NCBI GenBank assembly: GCA_023362775.1 | Contig: JALMGJ010000006.1 | Span: 60,140,001 to 60,204,000, forward strand | Origin: Charina bottae | Taxonomy: Eukaryota; Chordata; Lepidosauria; Squamata; Charinaidae | DNA: 64,000 nucleotides | Direction of reading: 5' to 3' | Shown: positions 11,076 through 24,620 of the stretch, in pieces | Numbering within the stretch: the first letter of the stretch is position 1 | How the letters are laid out: each line of letters starts with the position of its first letter | The notes under the pieces: generated by a model | What the model was told of the DNA's origin: nothing | What the model saw: the letters and a program-made list of their open reading frames with translations, nothing else | Databases searched by the model: none | Translations under genes and position numbers: made by a program

Positions 11076-14000
11076 CTGTTTTAGGAGCATTACCACCTAT
11101 ACTTTCCAAGCTACTGGCCTTGCCCTGAAAGCAAAGGATACAAGTTAAACAGGCATAATTCTAAAAGCACAACTTTAAAGTCAAATGCATTTGTTGAAAA
11201 TTGACAGCTATATCCTTATCTTTTCCCTTACCTCTGAAACATTCCCAGATCCAGGTTAGAAAGGAACAGTTGCTACCAGCTTATTTTCCTGCAAATCCCT
11301 CTGATTTCAAAGAAATAGGTTGCATTTCAGAAGACGTGTATACAACTATGCCTTAGTTTGGTGAATGTTAAAAAACTAGTATTGGGATCCAATGTGCATA
11401 TCTATATAACTGAATGTTGACTATCTGCTCTCTCACACGAATAACTGTTTTCTTCCAGTGGTACTCTCTCACTCATGACTTGGCCATTCACAAGATTTAT
11501 GTGGGGCTGTCAAAGTTCATGTGTGAATACCAGTCATATTTCAGACTTTCACTGTGCAATATGTTCATATACTTTCTCTTGGCAGGTAACCCTGAAAATA
11601 GGAAGCTGCCTTATACCAGGTTCAACAATTTGGCTATTACACACAGTACTACCAGCTCTGACTGGCAGATGTACTGCAGTATGTCAAACAAAGCGTTTTC
11701 ATATAATTTGCTATCCTGGTATTTTGAATTGGAGATGCCAAATATTAAGCCCTGGGAGCACTCTTCCAAGAAAATAGCAGATAGAAGGGGGAAGATGAAA
11801 GTAAATCCAAGCTCACTAGCATATTTCAAAAACCAAGTTGTAATTAGAAAATCAAACTTATTTTACATTAAGTAAAATTATCACATGAATAGAAATTATG
11901 TAGGCTGACTTTCTGCATCACTCTGTAAAACATAGAACTGATGCCAGTAGCTCATGCTGAAGAGAATTAAGAATCCAAAACTATATGGAAGAAAATAAAT
12001 TACATTTTTCAAACCATTTCTATTTTCTCTTCTTCCTGAATCTGGACTGAGGTAAATTAGATATTACTTGCAAAGAATAACACTTCCATGGGCATGTCCT
12101 TTTCAGCAGCCATCATGCTATCGATAATACACTACTGTTGGTAGTGCAGGGCCATCCATACCATTAGGTGCAACAAAGAAATTGCTTTGTGTGGCTGATA
12201 CAGAAAAATAACAGATTACAGCAAAACCCCACCCAGTGTTCTGAACAACCATTTGAAGCAGCTACTACATTGCACATAATGGAAAATGGACAAACAGCTC
12301 TCCAGAGGATATGCTGATCTCAGGGCCTTACTCTGTAACAATATCTAAATTCAGATTTCTTAATTCATTTACGTTCATTGCATCAATATCCTAATGCAAG
12401 GCACCAAGGTAGCCAACCCTTCTGGACAATCACTCTTAATCATACTCTGATAAGCCCACCAGCAAAGCACCAAAATCAATATCCCAAAGGGAAATTACTA
12501 CTACTGTCTTCTGGAGCAAGCACAAGACCAATACACCTTGCTTGTCCTCTTGTCCTCAGAGTGAAATACTCTGCATGAGGTGGCTGTGCAGCTGCTTATA
12601 TAGGTAATTACCTTGACCACAAAATCCCTCACTCTGAAGAGCGGATGCAGTGAGGGGTGAGCCACTGCATCAGAGACAGAGGAAAGACATGGGGATTGGA
12701 GGCCATCTGCTGTTCAGAGAAATCCTTTTGAGCCATCCTTGGGATGACATCAGCCAGGGCTATCTCCACTGATAGCATGTGGTAGTTACCGACAGCGGAA
12801 AATACAGTTACCAATGTATACATGTAGTGGCAGATATTGTTCCATCACCAGTAAGATACAGTATGATTGCCAGGCTTCAGAAGGATGAACAACATGTGGC
12901 CATCCAGATGTTGAACCACAAGTTTCAGCAGCCCCAGCTGTGTGGCCAAAAGAGAGAAAATACTAGGAGGTGTAGTTCGTCAATATTTAGGAAGATCACG
13001 CGTTCATTCTTCTGAAGCTGGCTATTGCAGTGCATACCTATGGCCTATGGAAGGACACTGAAATATCATTCTGTCCCTGATGTGTGCGTGATGCTGGCAA
13101 TAACTGAGGTATGTGATGCCTAAGACCAGAACTGAAAGTCATTAACCACCTTTACATCCAAGATTTTCCATTCCTTGTTACCTTTTCCCTCTCTTCTCCA
13201 TGGACAGTGCAACAGTTTCTTTTCCCCAACTTATCATATGATAGCCTGAAATAATCAAGCAAATATGACTCAGTTCCTGCTGTGGTCATACCACTTAATA
13301 TTAGCTAATTTGACACAGGGCATGACCAAGCTATCCTCCAGATGAGGGGGACTCAAATCATAGCTTAGTGCTCCACTACATATGTGTGGGCTTTATTTGT
13401 TTGTTTTTGTTTTAAAGAGCAGTTTCAAAGAAGGGAGGAATTCATTTCCCCAAGTGATACATGGGGGTAAAGAAGGGTTAAATTGATCTCCCCACACACA
13501 TATTATATCCCCTCATTATGTTATTGAGGGACTGGACCTCCAGTAACATATTGGACCCTCTGTTATGATCCTAATGGCCCACAGTATGTTGATTTCTTGC
13601 TCTCACATTCAGCCTACTTGCCTATATGACAGGGGATATTTAAGAGAGGTTATAAGGATTACTTGGAAGAGGGTAAATATTATATAAGTATAGGTTCAGA
13701 TAAACAGGTGTGTCAGAATTCTGCCGTAGAGTATTATGCAAAATATCAAGGCATGGTAATCCTACCTAATTTACTTCAGTTGCTGGAAGAGAATTCCTTC
13801 AAATAACCACAAAACCCCACAATAACTTCAACTGTGCCAATTGACTCCTTGTCAGAAAACTAGTGCATATTTCAAATGGTTATTAGCCAGCTATGTCTGT
13901 GTGTTCCAGACAAGACAAATATATAACTGTTGTTCTTAAAATCGTATTTTTCTTTAAAAAAAAGAAGAACTGAAAACACTGTCAAATTCTGTAGTTTAAA

Positions 14001-14987
14001 CTCTTACACAATTTAAAGGCAAAAAATAACTACTAATTGAAATCAGAACTTACTGAAGCTTCCTCTGATTACCCAACATCCACTATTTGTAGTTCGGAAA
14101 AGTTTCTTTTTCTTTAACTTGGTCAGTCAAATCAGCCTTCATGTAATTCATTCTGTCGAAAACTGCTTCGCTAAGCATCACTGCATAAAGATACTAACTC
14201 CACTCAGAACTACCTCAAAATATGCTTCAACAATGTACTAAGACTTAATATGGAATGAAATGGAAACACTGTTCTTCACAGGCCATGATAAAAATATTTT
14301 GAATACATCTGTACCCATACTCATGTACTATAAGCTTCTGCAGAAGTCACACTTAGACTGTTTGCAATTACCTATATTTAAAGCATTTTTTCACCCTGCA
14401 TCTTTTCAAGATTGCATAAAACATTGGTTAATTAAGCTTGAACAGACATGAAGTGTGTGAATGTACTACAAAATGTTGCTAAAAGAAATTGCCAGCTCTC
14501 TTTTGAGACATTCTAGTAAGAATTAAAGATCTAAAAGTAACACTTCATTTACTTGTTATCAGACACACACCTTAGTATTGCTTTGTTGCAACTTCAAAAC
14601 AAAATATACAGTCTTCTGCTGAGGCTTATGGAAATACTTATGCTTACGAACCACAGAAAAATAGCTGAATATGCTATTCAGCCAATAAAATTCTAAACAA
14701 TGTCCAATTCACGTTTTCTTATTCATGGAGTATTGCAGAGAACTATAGTTATTAAATGTAGGCAGAGAGTTGAACATGTAGTTTCCAGGAGTTGATTTTG
14801 ATTCAAGGAAGTTTTTACCTTTAGGCAAGCTGAAAATTTTGTCCCTTTTAGTATCGTTTATGTGGCACAGTAATAAAGGACAAGCAAGGAGCAGCTTGTT
14901 AGAGGAAAAATGGGAGACCACATCCCATATGCCCCACCAAATGCACTGGGACCACTTCTGCGAATACATTAATAGGTTCAAGTTCTG
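11076..14987. other. AT-rich intron with one possible old SINE
   Basis: At about 11598-11770 the phrases GGAAGCTGCCTTATACCAGG and CTGACTGGCAG, then GGAGATGCCAAATATTAAGC, match my memory of an old amniote SINE. This also explains the 153-codon open frame at 11414-11875 as chance plus repeat. Nothing else in this stretch was recognised. Confidence 0.45.
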
Positions 14988-15080
14988 CATTATTATTATT
15001 ATTATTATTATTAACCGCCTATCTCAGTATAAAAGTGACCCTGGGCGGCTTAGAAATAAAAGTTATAAAACCATTATAGA
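14988..15080 (-). repeat. CR1/L3-type LINE 3' tail with (ATT)n
   Basis: An (ATT)8-like tract is followed by AACCGCCTATCTCAGTATAA and CCTGGGCGGCTTAGAAATAA. This is the reverse of the AGCCGCCCAGGGTCAC..GAGATGGGCGG tail seen at other LINE ends in the window. Only the last 60-90 bases of the LINE are present. Confidence 0.7.
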
Positions 15081-16923
15081 AATAGAAAAAGTACAATAAT
15101 AGAAGATGAAAGAGGGAAACTAAAAGGCGGAGAGAGCATCTTTAAGTCACCAATTATTTAATGCTGAGATAATATATAATGTTATGTGAAAAACTGGGAC
15201 TAAAATATGCTTTCCTATTCTGAAGATATACTGTACTTTGTATGAATGGTTCCTTCTACTAGAGATAGAAACTTTAAAGCAATCACAGTTACAAAGAAGA
15301 AAGCAAAATATATCCATAGATCAAACTATCACCTGTGACTTTGAAGAACAATCTCAAATACTACATAGAATTTAAAATGATTATACAGGATATACCTTTA
15401 ACAACTGGACAAAATTCAACTGTAACACATTCATCAAAAACCCATTTTTTCAAACTTCCCAGTAATGCATTTGCTAGGCTTGCATGTCTACTTAGCGTTT
15501 CATTGATTTAATATAGGAGGATCTTCTATATAGCACCACTGTCCTAACCTAACAAATTCTCATTTCCACTGTAAGCAAACAGTTCCAGGTGCTCTTGATC
15601 TTGTTACTGGCGTGCCCTAATCAGATGCAGTTCCTCACTGCAGAATTCAAGAAGTCTCCTTGTTTACTTGCTATCTAGACTAGAGCAGATCAGCTATCAG
15701 AGCAGAAGTTACTGATTCCTAAACTTTCAGAACATAAGGTTGCATCTACATTCAACGATAGACATAAGGGATTGAAGTTAGAAAATCAGTGCAATCTACT
15801 GAATAGGCTAAGAGTTCCAGAGGCTTTGGAAAACAGAAAAACAGAATGGGAAGAATCAAGGAAAAATGGGTGCTGGATAACTTTGAAGAGTTCCATGTTC
15901 AGGATGCGCCTTCACTGATTTTCAAATATCCCCTTCAATTACTATCTGATTTAGTAGAATCTCCTGGCCATCCATGCTGCCACAGGAAGCATGGTGCAGG
16001 AACTCTCACATGAAGTCAGGCCACTGGTCCACTAGTTTTTTTTTTCTTGTACTGTTTTGCAAACTTTCAGAGGAAATACTACAAATGGAACCTCACATTT
16101 TTTGTATGGAAACCATGTGGTCAGTCATTCTCAGAACTCATTCATGCTTTATGCTGGACCAAAATCTAATTTGTAGATCAGCTTATGGCTTAGGGTGTTG
16201 TTGAAATCTGGACCATTGTATTTTATTCATAGTTAAATAAGCTATAGGTTAGCTCAATTATATGAATCCAGCATCACTACTTGTTATTTATCAACAGCTG
16301 TTTGGGCTTTGTTTATTTTGTGGAGATACATTAACTGAAAGGCAACAGAATTGAGATGGAAATTCTCACTGCTTTTTTTTAAAAAAAATCATTTTGCACT
16401 AGAAAGACAAGTTTTCTGACATGGATGGTCAATATGTTGTGTAAAGGACTTGAAAGGTAAGTTTTGCAAAGCATATTGATGTGAATTAGACTCTCCTCCA
16501 ATTCACTTTCAGTGGGACTACCAAGTACACCATGCATACAACATGCAAACTATTGGATACAGTCTTCACAGCACCTGTGCTGAGCTTTCCAGCAGACACA
16601 ACTGCTTTAATGTTTTTAGTAAAGGTGCTTCATTCATGCCAATGTACATTGCAATGTGTTTCTTTTAAATGCATAGCATTGATATACAATATAATTGGCA
16701 AACATGATTTGATCCTAATTTTAATATCCAAAAGATAATTACATAATTGTTCATGCCTGCTTATTTCTGCCTTAATTAAAATAGCAATGAGCACTGAGTG
16801 ATGGGAGTCCCTGCATGTAAGAACAACTCTTTTATTAGTCATTTCATTACCATTGTGAGGGTTTTTAGTATCTGATGAAATAATTGTTTCAAATTGAATA
16901 CTGAATTCAAGATACCATCTAGA
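15081..16923. other. AT-rich intron, nothing recognised
   Basis: There are no recognisable transposon ends and no plausible coding sequence. Short A/T runs only. Confidence 0.45.
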
Positions 16924-17030
16924 GCAGTCTGGGCACTTCCATATCTGTGAATTTCAGTTCCCAGAATTCTCAGCATTGCCATGTTTGCTTTAGAATTCTG
17001 GAAGTTGAAATCCATTGATCAGCGGCCACT
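16924..17030. mobile_element. Old palindromic hAT-like MITE remnant
   Basis: GAATTTCAGTTCCCAGAATTC and the nearly complementary GAATTCTGGAAGTTGAAATC form the two arms of the palindromic MITE better preserved at 29566 and 34800. Ends are eroded and no target duplication is clear. Confidence 0.6.
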
Positions 17031-19020
17031 CCACATAAAGAAGGGACTTCTATGAACATGTTCCAGAATCATGTCCAACAGCTTTTTGAAGACATCTAAC
17101 ATAGCACCAACATCATACTCTGTAACAGTGACCTGTATAAACTAAACAATATAGTTTTGTTGGAAGACCCAAGTTCTGGTTTTAAAAGAAAAGAGGAAAA
17201 AAGCTTTTTCTCTATTACTGCCATACCAATGGTCATAAAGTTGGGGAAATGGTGCTATGTACTTGGCTCCTGAATGTACATAACCAGAGAGGGAAAATAC
17301 ATATGCATACTCTTTATTTCTACAGATTTATTGCTATATAGCAGGCTAAGCATTCTTTTGATGAGCAATGACCACACTTAATATTTTTTGAGGAGGAATG
17401 AGGATAGCAAAGTAGAAAAGGATGCATTATGTAAGTGAATACATCTAGGATTTTAGGAGAAACTTTGAAGGGAGGTGTTGTTATTTTAACTATTTTGGAT
17501 TATATTACTGTCTCCATGTATTTATGACTTCAAAATGACAAAAACATAGCTCAGATTTTAGCACCAGGATCAGAAGGTCCTCTGAAGGCCACCAAAAGAG
17601 GATTCCAGGGTTGCAACTGGCCCAGCTGTTGACAGCAATGATTGTCAGGATCATATATAATAAAACACAGATAAAATAAATACGAACACCTAAAATTCAT
17701 AAGGCCACTAAAACCAGCCGAAGTTAAAACAGGAGACATGCCTCAAGCAAAAATTATGAAAATTAAAAGGTTTCCAAGAATAAAAAAGATCTTCACTGAA
17801 AGCCCAGAAAACAAAGCAGGTGCCAAATAAGTTTCTCTGATGGACTATTACTGAGGATTCACTCACAATAATTTCTTCACATAGTTTACATGTGAGGAAA
17901 CCTAAAACAGAGCCTTCAGTGATAAAATTAGGAGTTTGGGTAGAAATATGTAGAAAGCCAGAGTTTGCAACTGTTACCTCTGTTAAGTAGAACAACTAAA
18001 ATTCATGCATTTATATATATAAGACACATGAAGATTTATCTTGATGCATTCTAAAATATGTAAAAACAGGATTACAGCAATAGCTAGCCTGCCTGTCAAA
18101 TCAATATTAAAATCTCAAGATTTTTCTTTAAATGATCTACAGTGCCAAGAATGTAACTGTTATGGAATAAAGCAACTTTCCATCAGGAAGTCCTAAAATT
18201 TTGCATGGCTATCACATGAAATCTATTCATTGAATGAAGTACGATTGGCTGCTTTTGCACAATACATTAAGCCATTGTTCATTATCCACAAAGACTAAGT
18301 TAACACAACATTTTATACTAAAAGTCAAACAAACCATTTACGGCATAGCCTTGTTTAGCAAGACACAGATTCCCTACTTACATCATCTCCAGCTGGGTGA
18401 TGGGTTGAAAGAAGCCTTCCATTCACATCTTTGCTGTTGTTGATAAATGAGTTGTGCTACCATTAGGCAGACTGAAGTAGCCATTTAGAACTGGTTTGAG
18501 AAACTATGGGAAACAGGTGGGGAGGAAGAATTCAGTGGGTGCAAGAAAAGGCAGCATTGTTCAAAGGTGGATATCATGGGAAAAAAAGTTTCAAATTGGC
18601 TTGCTGTAAATCTTCCTTAGTTTTATGGTTTTCAACCTGACTAGCATAAAAGAAGATTTTCTGAAATCCGTGCAGTTCGTGCTTCTTGAGCTTGCCATGT
18701 GTACTATGAAATCTGCTCTGGAACCTCTTCTTTACCTATATCATAAATTGCAACTGATTAGACTTTTTTATTGTTAGTGGTGAAGTAATATTCAACTGCC
18801 AATAATCCATTTTCTACATGACATTTGGAGGAGCAGCACCATCTTGTCCATCTGAGGAAAACTGATTCAGAACCATCAACCTTTAATTCAGTTCCTGTGA
18901 CAACAAATAACTCTTAAGTTATCTAAACCTGGGCCAGACCTATCTAGCAGACTTTAGGCCCATTAAGCTTCTCTTAGCTACTGGAATTAAGGGTCCCCAA
19001 GAAATGTTACAAAGCTCTCA
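17031..19020. other. AT-rich intron, nothing recognised
   Basis: No gene or defined transposon was seen. At 18240-18345 a degenerate TTAAGCC..TTGTTCA..AAACAAACCATTTACGG stretch may be a further copy of the repeat at 22245. Confidence 0.4.
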
Positions 19021-19590
19021 ACCTATTTATTTACTACATCTGTACTCACCCATTCCCAGAGGCTCTAGGTGGTTAACAATAAACAATTTCACACCCCCAA
19101 ACCCCAAATACATATAAAATGTATTTATATTTTTATTAAATTCCATATAAATGAGCCATGTGTGCATCAGACCACACCTGAATATTATAAAGCACCCTCC
19201 TCCTGTGCCAGACAGAAATGTTTTTACAAGAGTCCTAAAACACCGTGGGAATGAAGCAGATTGAAGCTCTTCTGGGAGGGAGTTCAACAGAATGGGGGCA
19301 CTAATGGAAAAAAGCCCATCTCTGAGGCCCCATCAGATGCCCATTCTGCAGAGACAGGGGACCTGGTGATAGCTGACCCTATGAGATCATGTTGGATGGG
19401 TAGATGAATGCCAGAAGAGGTGGCCAGTCAGATAACGAGGATTGGAACATTAATGGTGACAACCAGCACCTTGAAACGCACCCAGAAGCCCACTGGCAAC
19501 AATGGAACTCCCAAAGCAGAGGTGTCAGCTGAGTATATTGGGGCATACACATTGCTGTGCAGACTGCTGCATTCTATACCAGCTAGAGCT
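19021..19590 (-). pseudogene. Old CR1/L3-like LINE 3' fragment
   Basis: Minus-strand pieces read MNSLPEELQSASFPRCFRT followed by LVKTFLSGTGG, the end of CR1-type ORF2. Upstream DNA reads as the LVQNAA..TPLL block in mixed frames. At the left edge a TTTATTTACTACATCTG..AGGCTCTAGGTGG tail precedes it. It is heavily mutated, older than the copy at 61250. Confidence 0.75.
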
Positions 19591-20265
19591 AATAACAACA
19601 TATAATGAGAGATCAGGGTCCTTACTCAACTTATGTGTTAATGGTGATTTTGTCATAAACAGGAGGGAACGTCGTACGGTATATCTCATGAACCTTAACC
19701 CAGCTGAATTCTTTCCTGTCCCACAGACTAAATAAAAAAATTGGACCCACTTGAAAGGTTCCAAATGATCACAAAGAAAGGACTATTTCAGGGGCAGGAA
19801 AAAGGGAGGTTTGAAAATGTCAAGAATATACTTGCTTCTTATTATTTTTATACAAGATATCCTGAGCTCTTGCAGCAAGATCACTCTTCTGTTCAGATGG
19901 TATAAGAATAAACTGTTTAAGAAATCCTACAAATCTTTCAATCCTCCCAAGTACTGCTTTTTTGCAGAGACCGCAGTGCTCAGTATACATTTAAGAGTAT
20001 TTTCACTGATGTGTATTTAATCCATCCAAACCTTTTGGAAATTAAAATGAGCGCTGAAGCAATTATTGGTGAGTCATTCCCTTCGGTCCCCTAAGGTTAT
20101 CCTTGCCTTCAAGCTCAATCAGTAATATGCATATAGGAGTATTTGAGCCACACTAAAGATGACATCTGTCCTAGATGTTAAATTCATTTAAAAAAAACAA
20201 CCTCCATCTTCTCATGATGGCCGGATTTTATTGTAACGTACTATTAATAGAGTAGCATTTTTATT
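19591..20265. other. AT-rich intron, nothing recognised
   Basis: No features could be supported here beyond short A/T tracts. Confidence 0.4.
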
Positions 20266-20445
20266 CGATATGTGTCTATATCTACTTTTACCCAAAACAA
20301 CCTTTCCATGAGGAAGTTTGGACTGTGGAGAGTGACTGGCCCAAAGTCACCTAATGAGTTTCCACATCTAAGGGTGGCCTAGAATCTTGGTCTTCCCATT
20401 CCTAGTCCAACATCTTCACAACAACTATACTGCACTGGCTCTCTG
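20266..20445 (-). mobile_element. Degenerate tRNA-SINE fragment
   Basis: This contains GTGACTGGCCCAAAGTCACC, then GGGTGGCCTAGAATCTTGG and a right end CACTGGCTCTC. It matches the SINEs at 7085 and 53338 in the same minus orientation. It is diverged and lacks the tail. Confidence 0.75.
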
Positions 20446-22244
20446 TTGTATTATATATTTGATCATTAGATTCTTATTTACCTGTCAGCAAGACTCCATA
20501 CATGATTAATTGCTGCAACTTATAACAGTCTCTCTTAGAAATCATTACATTCCAAAGTAATAGCCATTTCTGACTTAAAATCTAGTCATTTACTTGCAAT
20601 CTTCTTTAACATAATCAACCATGTTTAAATTGGTTGAAAATTGATCAGGTCACAAATTCAAAGCTATTCATTCTGTTCATTAAAAAGCTGTTCCATTACT
20701 GATGAAGTAGATAATTATATTACTTTGTATTTTATATTGCAATTATAATGTGCTGAACCTAATTATTCTGGAGGACTGAATTGTTACTTTTTATTAAATG
20801 TTTTGGAAGAAAAACTACTCTATAGTTGTACATCACAAAGAACCACTATAGTCAAAGGAATGTTTTCCTAGATATTAGAGTGTGTTCATTATACTCTATT
20901 GTGTTGAATGTCTGATTATATAATTTTGTTTGTTCTGTTTCATGAAGATCATGCCCTATGATAAGTGGCGAAAGAAATTGCTCCTCTACATTAGGTGTCT
21001 TGAGACATAATGAAATTAATTTCTGATGAAATAAAAATGGGTGTGGCTAAAGTGGGCGATCCTGAATATGAATGGCATTGGTCTCCTCTCTATCACAAAC
21101 TTCAGACTATCAGGCTTATTTATATTTACTCAGAAAATACAGTAACAGCTAAAAAATTCCAACTCTATACATGATTACTTTAAATCAAAAGATCTTACTC
21201 TGTGGATGCTGTATAAGTATTAAAAATATCAAGTTGTGAAAACCTCATCACAAAATCTTCACATTTCTAAGAATGGCATTTCTTGATATTTTCACCTCAA
21301 ATACTAGATCTCCTTTCCTTTTTAGAAATATTCCTTTGGATACTTAGAAAGATCAAAAATTTATAACTGCTTATAGAAGATGTGTATAACCCAGACTTAA
21401 TTTGTAGAGAAAGGGTTACATTGGAAAGGCAGTAATGCATTGGGTGTTTAACAATTATCCTACCTCACCCCTCATTTCCTGAGCCTCTGAAATGGGCCAG
21501 ATATAAAAAGCTAAAATAAATATCCTGTTAAGTGTATGTACAGATGATTTCAACAAATTTGAACTCCTAATGTACAAAATACATTAGGAGTTTAGTGTTT
21601 TGATTCATATTTTTTAAAGTGTTACATTTTTAATTGTAAAGTTTGACATCTGCACAAATACAGGTTGAAAAATAAAAAAGGATGGTGTCCATTATGGTAA
21701 ACCCTTTCCAAAACCACCTGATGTTTGTGTAGTAAAGTTTTGGGATTTTTTTCTTTTGTTTAATTATTTGGGTCACTCTTCAACTATGTCATTAAAGATA
21801 TCAGAAAAACTTTTCTATCTGGAACCTAACACAAAAGACTTGTTGGCAAAGCACAAGCAGAGCCAAAAAATGGTATTTATACTCCACACCCATAGATAAA
21901 GTAACTTACATGAATACTGGCACAACAGAGTAGATCTGTATCAGAGCTGGTATTTTGAGACAAATAAGGTGCTTCATCTTGCCAGACATTTAACTCCTTA
22001 TAAGCTACATAACAAAGGACACACTGCTATGGGCACATTCACTGACAGTAAAAATGCCACTCTACCCGAAGATATTTTTTTTAATCTATATAGTTTTAAT
22101 TATCAGTTCATGGGATAGTCATCTATTTGTGAAGAGGTCTTACTTCACAAAAATCTCTTTAAAAGAAATGTTTCACTTAGATTTATGACAAAGCAAAGGA
22201 TCTGCACTACCCATTATGAATTGATGCAAATTTCACGCTTTATA
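20446..22244. other. Repeat-free AT-rich intron with one perfect hairpin
   Basis: This is one of the longest stretches without recognisable transposons. A perfect 13-bp inverted repeat with a 5-base loop lies at 21562-21592 (AACTCCTAATGTA, loop CAAAA). Nothing marks it as a gene. Conservation with other reptiles would decide whether it is constrained. Confidence 0.45.
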
Positions 22245-22395
22245 GTAAGCCATAATGTGGTTTGTTTGGCTCTTGCTTAATATGATGAGTGAACAGGCAT
22301 CAGGAGTTGTAAAGCATGGTTTATGGTTTAGAGTATTGTATGTATTAAGCCACCATAAACTATGGTGGAGGGAATCATGTGTAAACAATTCATGA
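22245..22395. repeat. Old interspersed repeat, 'taa-ccatgg-tta' family
   Basis: CCATAATGTGGTTTG, GCATGGTTTATGGTTTAGAG and ACCATAAACTATGGTGG share the palindromic wording of 3245-3385 and 32770-32905. Termini are not resolved. Confidence 0.5.
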
Positions 22396-22757
22396 TAAAA
22401 TATACAGTATGTGCATGTGGTCTAAATGTTAACATGCATAAGGTCATGAACCAATAATAATGAAGATATCTATGCAAGATGGTACATACAGTATATATTA
22501 CCTTTGTCTATATGATATATTAAAATGCATTATATTTTATGGCATCATAACACCCAAAGTAGTCATGACTCATGTGTTACTAATTTGCTGTTTGAGTTCC
22601 CAACTAGAAAATCTATGTCTCAGCTTGCAAAGAACACTTCATAAAACCAACCAACCGTCCATACAAAATACCCCACATAATAAGAGGCTTAGCCTATGCA
22701 CATCTTTATAACCATCAGCTTCCCTGTGTAACATTTGGCATAGAACATTACTTTAGT
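22396..22757. other. AT-rich intron, nothing recognised
   Basis: No supported feature. A short open frame at 22460-22711 has no recognisable motif. Confidence 0.4.
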
Positions 22758-23145
22758 TTAGTTTTAACCATTCAGTCATGTCCAACTCTTGGCGATTTTA
22801 TGGACGAGAGCTCTCCGTGCTGCCTTATCAAGCACGGCTTCTTTCAATTGCTGGATGTTCATCTTGGTTATCTGTTTTGATGGTGTCAAGCCAGCGTATT
22901 CTTGGCCTGCCCCTTCTTCTTGTTCCACTAACAATTCCTAGCATCACCGACTTCTCTAGTGAGTTTGCACGCATGACATGGGCAAAGTAGGTCAGCCGTA
23001 GTCTTACAATTTTGGCTTCTAATGATGTATCTGGTTTTATACGGTCCAGTACTTCTCTGTTGGTTACTCTGGCTGTCCATGGTAAACGTAACAAGTTACG
23101 CCAGCACCACAATTCAAATGCGCCAATTCTTCTTTGGTCATCCAT
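22758..23145 (-). pseudogene. BovB/RTE LINE, C-terminal end of ORF2
   Basis: The minus-strand frame reads RRIGAFELWCWRNLLRLPWT, then ARVTNREVLDRIKP, RLRLTYFAHVMR and SGTRRRGRPRIRWLD. This is the RTE/BovB domain downstream of the polymerase palm. About 105 codons are open before a stop. The 5' end is truncated near 23145. BovB is the LINE whose horizontal transfer between squamates and ruminants is well documented. Confidence 0.93.
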
Positions 23146-23605
23146 TCTGCACTACCATCATCCAAGTCCCAACAGAAATCATTCACAAAGGCAACCAATA
23201 CTGTTTTCATCCCATTACAGAGTAAATCCTGACTAAAAGGCACCCAGATAACAACTTTCATCTTTTGCAGCTGAAGTCCCACTATCTTCTCCAAGATGTT
23301 CCCTAAAAAGATAAGGCTAGAGACTGAGTGGAAGATGCTTAATCTGGGCTTGAGATGCAGGAGACATTACTCCCTCTCTCAGAAAGACATTGATTATCTA
23401 TGTAACCCACTCCTTCACTCCCATCTCAGTCACCCAAAAGAGTCAGGGGGGCAGGGAAGGCATTGCTGCCTGGAAGAAAGCAATGGCAAAACAAGAAAAA
23501 TATTACTAAGAAAATTACATGGAAGAATTCATAAAAACACCAAGAGTCAAGCTCAACTCAAAGGAGATTTTAATTGCCTATCCGTAGTGGCAAAATGCTG
23601 TGCAA
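23146..23605 (+). repeat. Probable BovB-tail SINE remnant (right part)
   Basis: From about 23455 the sequence GGCATTGCTGCCTGGAAG, AAGCAATGGCAAAAC, then AGAAAATTACATGG and AGTCAAGCTCAACTCAAAGG resembles a BovB-like SINE tail. No clear tRNA head was found, so only the right half is supported. Nothing was recognised at 23146-23450. Confidence 0.5.
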
Positions 23606-24284
23606 TTCATTAAAATATTAACCACACAGACTCTTCTTCTATTGAACATTATTTTTACTCCTATTAAACTCCCAGTTCAGACACACTTGCTAAGCATTTA
23701 CTTGCTGGCAAAATACATTTCCTTCTACCAAAGTAGTTTATAAAAGTGTCTCAATTAGCTGCTGTAAGTACTTCCATAAGTTTCCTAAGAATCTTCTGAT
23801 TTGTTATGTGCTGCACACATCAACTGAACAATTTTTGGTTTCCTATCCTAGCTGTGTTTCCTATCCTAGCAGTGAAGCATCTTTCAGCAACTGGAAGCAT
23901 AGCTGCGTACGTATGTGGTGGATTTCAGTAATGCTGCTGGTTCTCAGGAAGGAGGGAGCACATTCCAGGAACAGGGACAAGATAAGAGGAAACATAGTCC
24001 AGGAGGCAATTGTGGGAAACTAAGAGGTTCAGAATAGCCCCACCCTAGAGCTTTCCCAGGTTATTTCCCCTTAGGTTAGGTAGAGTTGCTTTAGTCTGGC
24101 AAGATTCAAGAACTGGCTGGACTGATTTTTTGTTGTTCTTGGGCTGGGCCTGACAACGTATGAGCGCCTGTAAGCCCAGGAAGGAGGGTGCAGATGCATA
24201 CATACGAGCTCAGGGAGGCCCAGGAAAGGAAGGAGCAGTGAGGTGCGCAGGAAGGCAGGGGGAACCTTACCAGAGCAACTTCCA
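23606..24284. other. Intron, GC-richer right half, nothing recognised
   Basis: About 24150-24280 is purine-rich and higher in GC (AGGAAGGAGG repeats) and abuts a Tigger-like remnant. No gene or known repeat was assigned. Confidence 0.4.
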
Positions 24285-24474
24285 ACCTTCCCTGCCGGCT
24301 TTCCCATTGACTTTGCTTGTGGGAAGCTGGCAGGGAAGGTCACAAATGGCAATCACGTAACCACTGGATGCTGCAGTGGGTGTAACTTTGAGGACCAGTT
24401 GTAAGTACCCCTCGTTTAGCACCTCGTTTGAATGGTCGCTGAACGAGTGGTCAGTAAGCGAGACTACTTGTATT
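24285..24474 (+). mobile_element. Tigger-like MITE, right half
   Basis: This shares CCATTGACTTTGCTTGTGGG, AAGCTGGCAGGGAAGGTC and CGAGACTACTTG with the complete copy at 48870-49245 and ends at a TA. The left half is missing or replaced. The same block appears inside the Helitrons at 28852 and 46711. Confidence 0.75.
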
Positions 24475-24620
24475 TAGCAAATTTATATAGCCGCCCATCT
24501 CACATAAAGTGACACTGGGCAGCTTAGAAGCAGAATAACAATTAAAATTATATCACAAGATAAAAAACATCACACATAAGTCATAGCATATATATAAAAT
24601 AAAAACATAAAGGAATAAAA
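24475..24620 (-). repeat. CR1/L3-type LINE 3' tail
   Basis: GCCGCCCATCTCACATAAAG and GACACTGGGCAGCTTAGAAG match the tails at 14988 and 33990, followed by an A/T-rich region. Only the terminal part is present. Confidence 0.65.

Noticed and set aside
11414..11875. 153-codon plus-strand frame
   Set aside because: No domain motif; its middle overlaps a probable old SINE.
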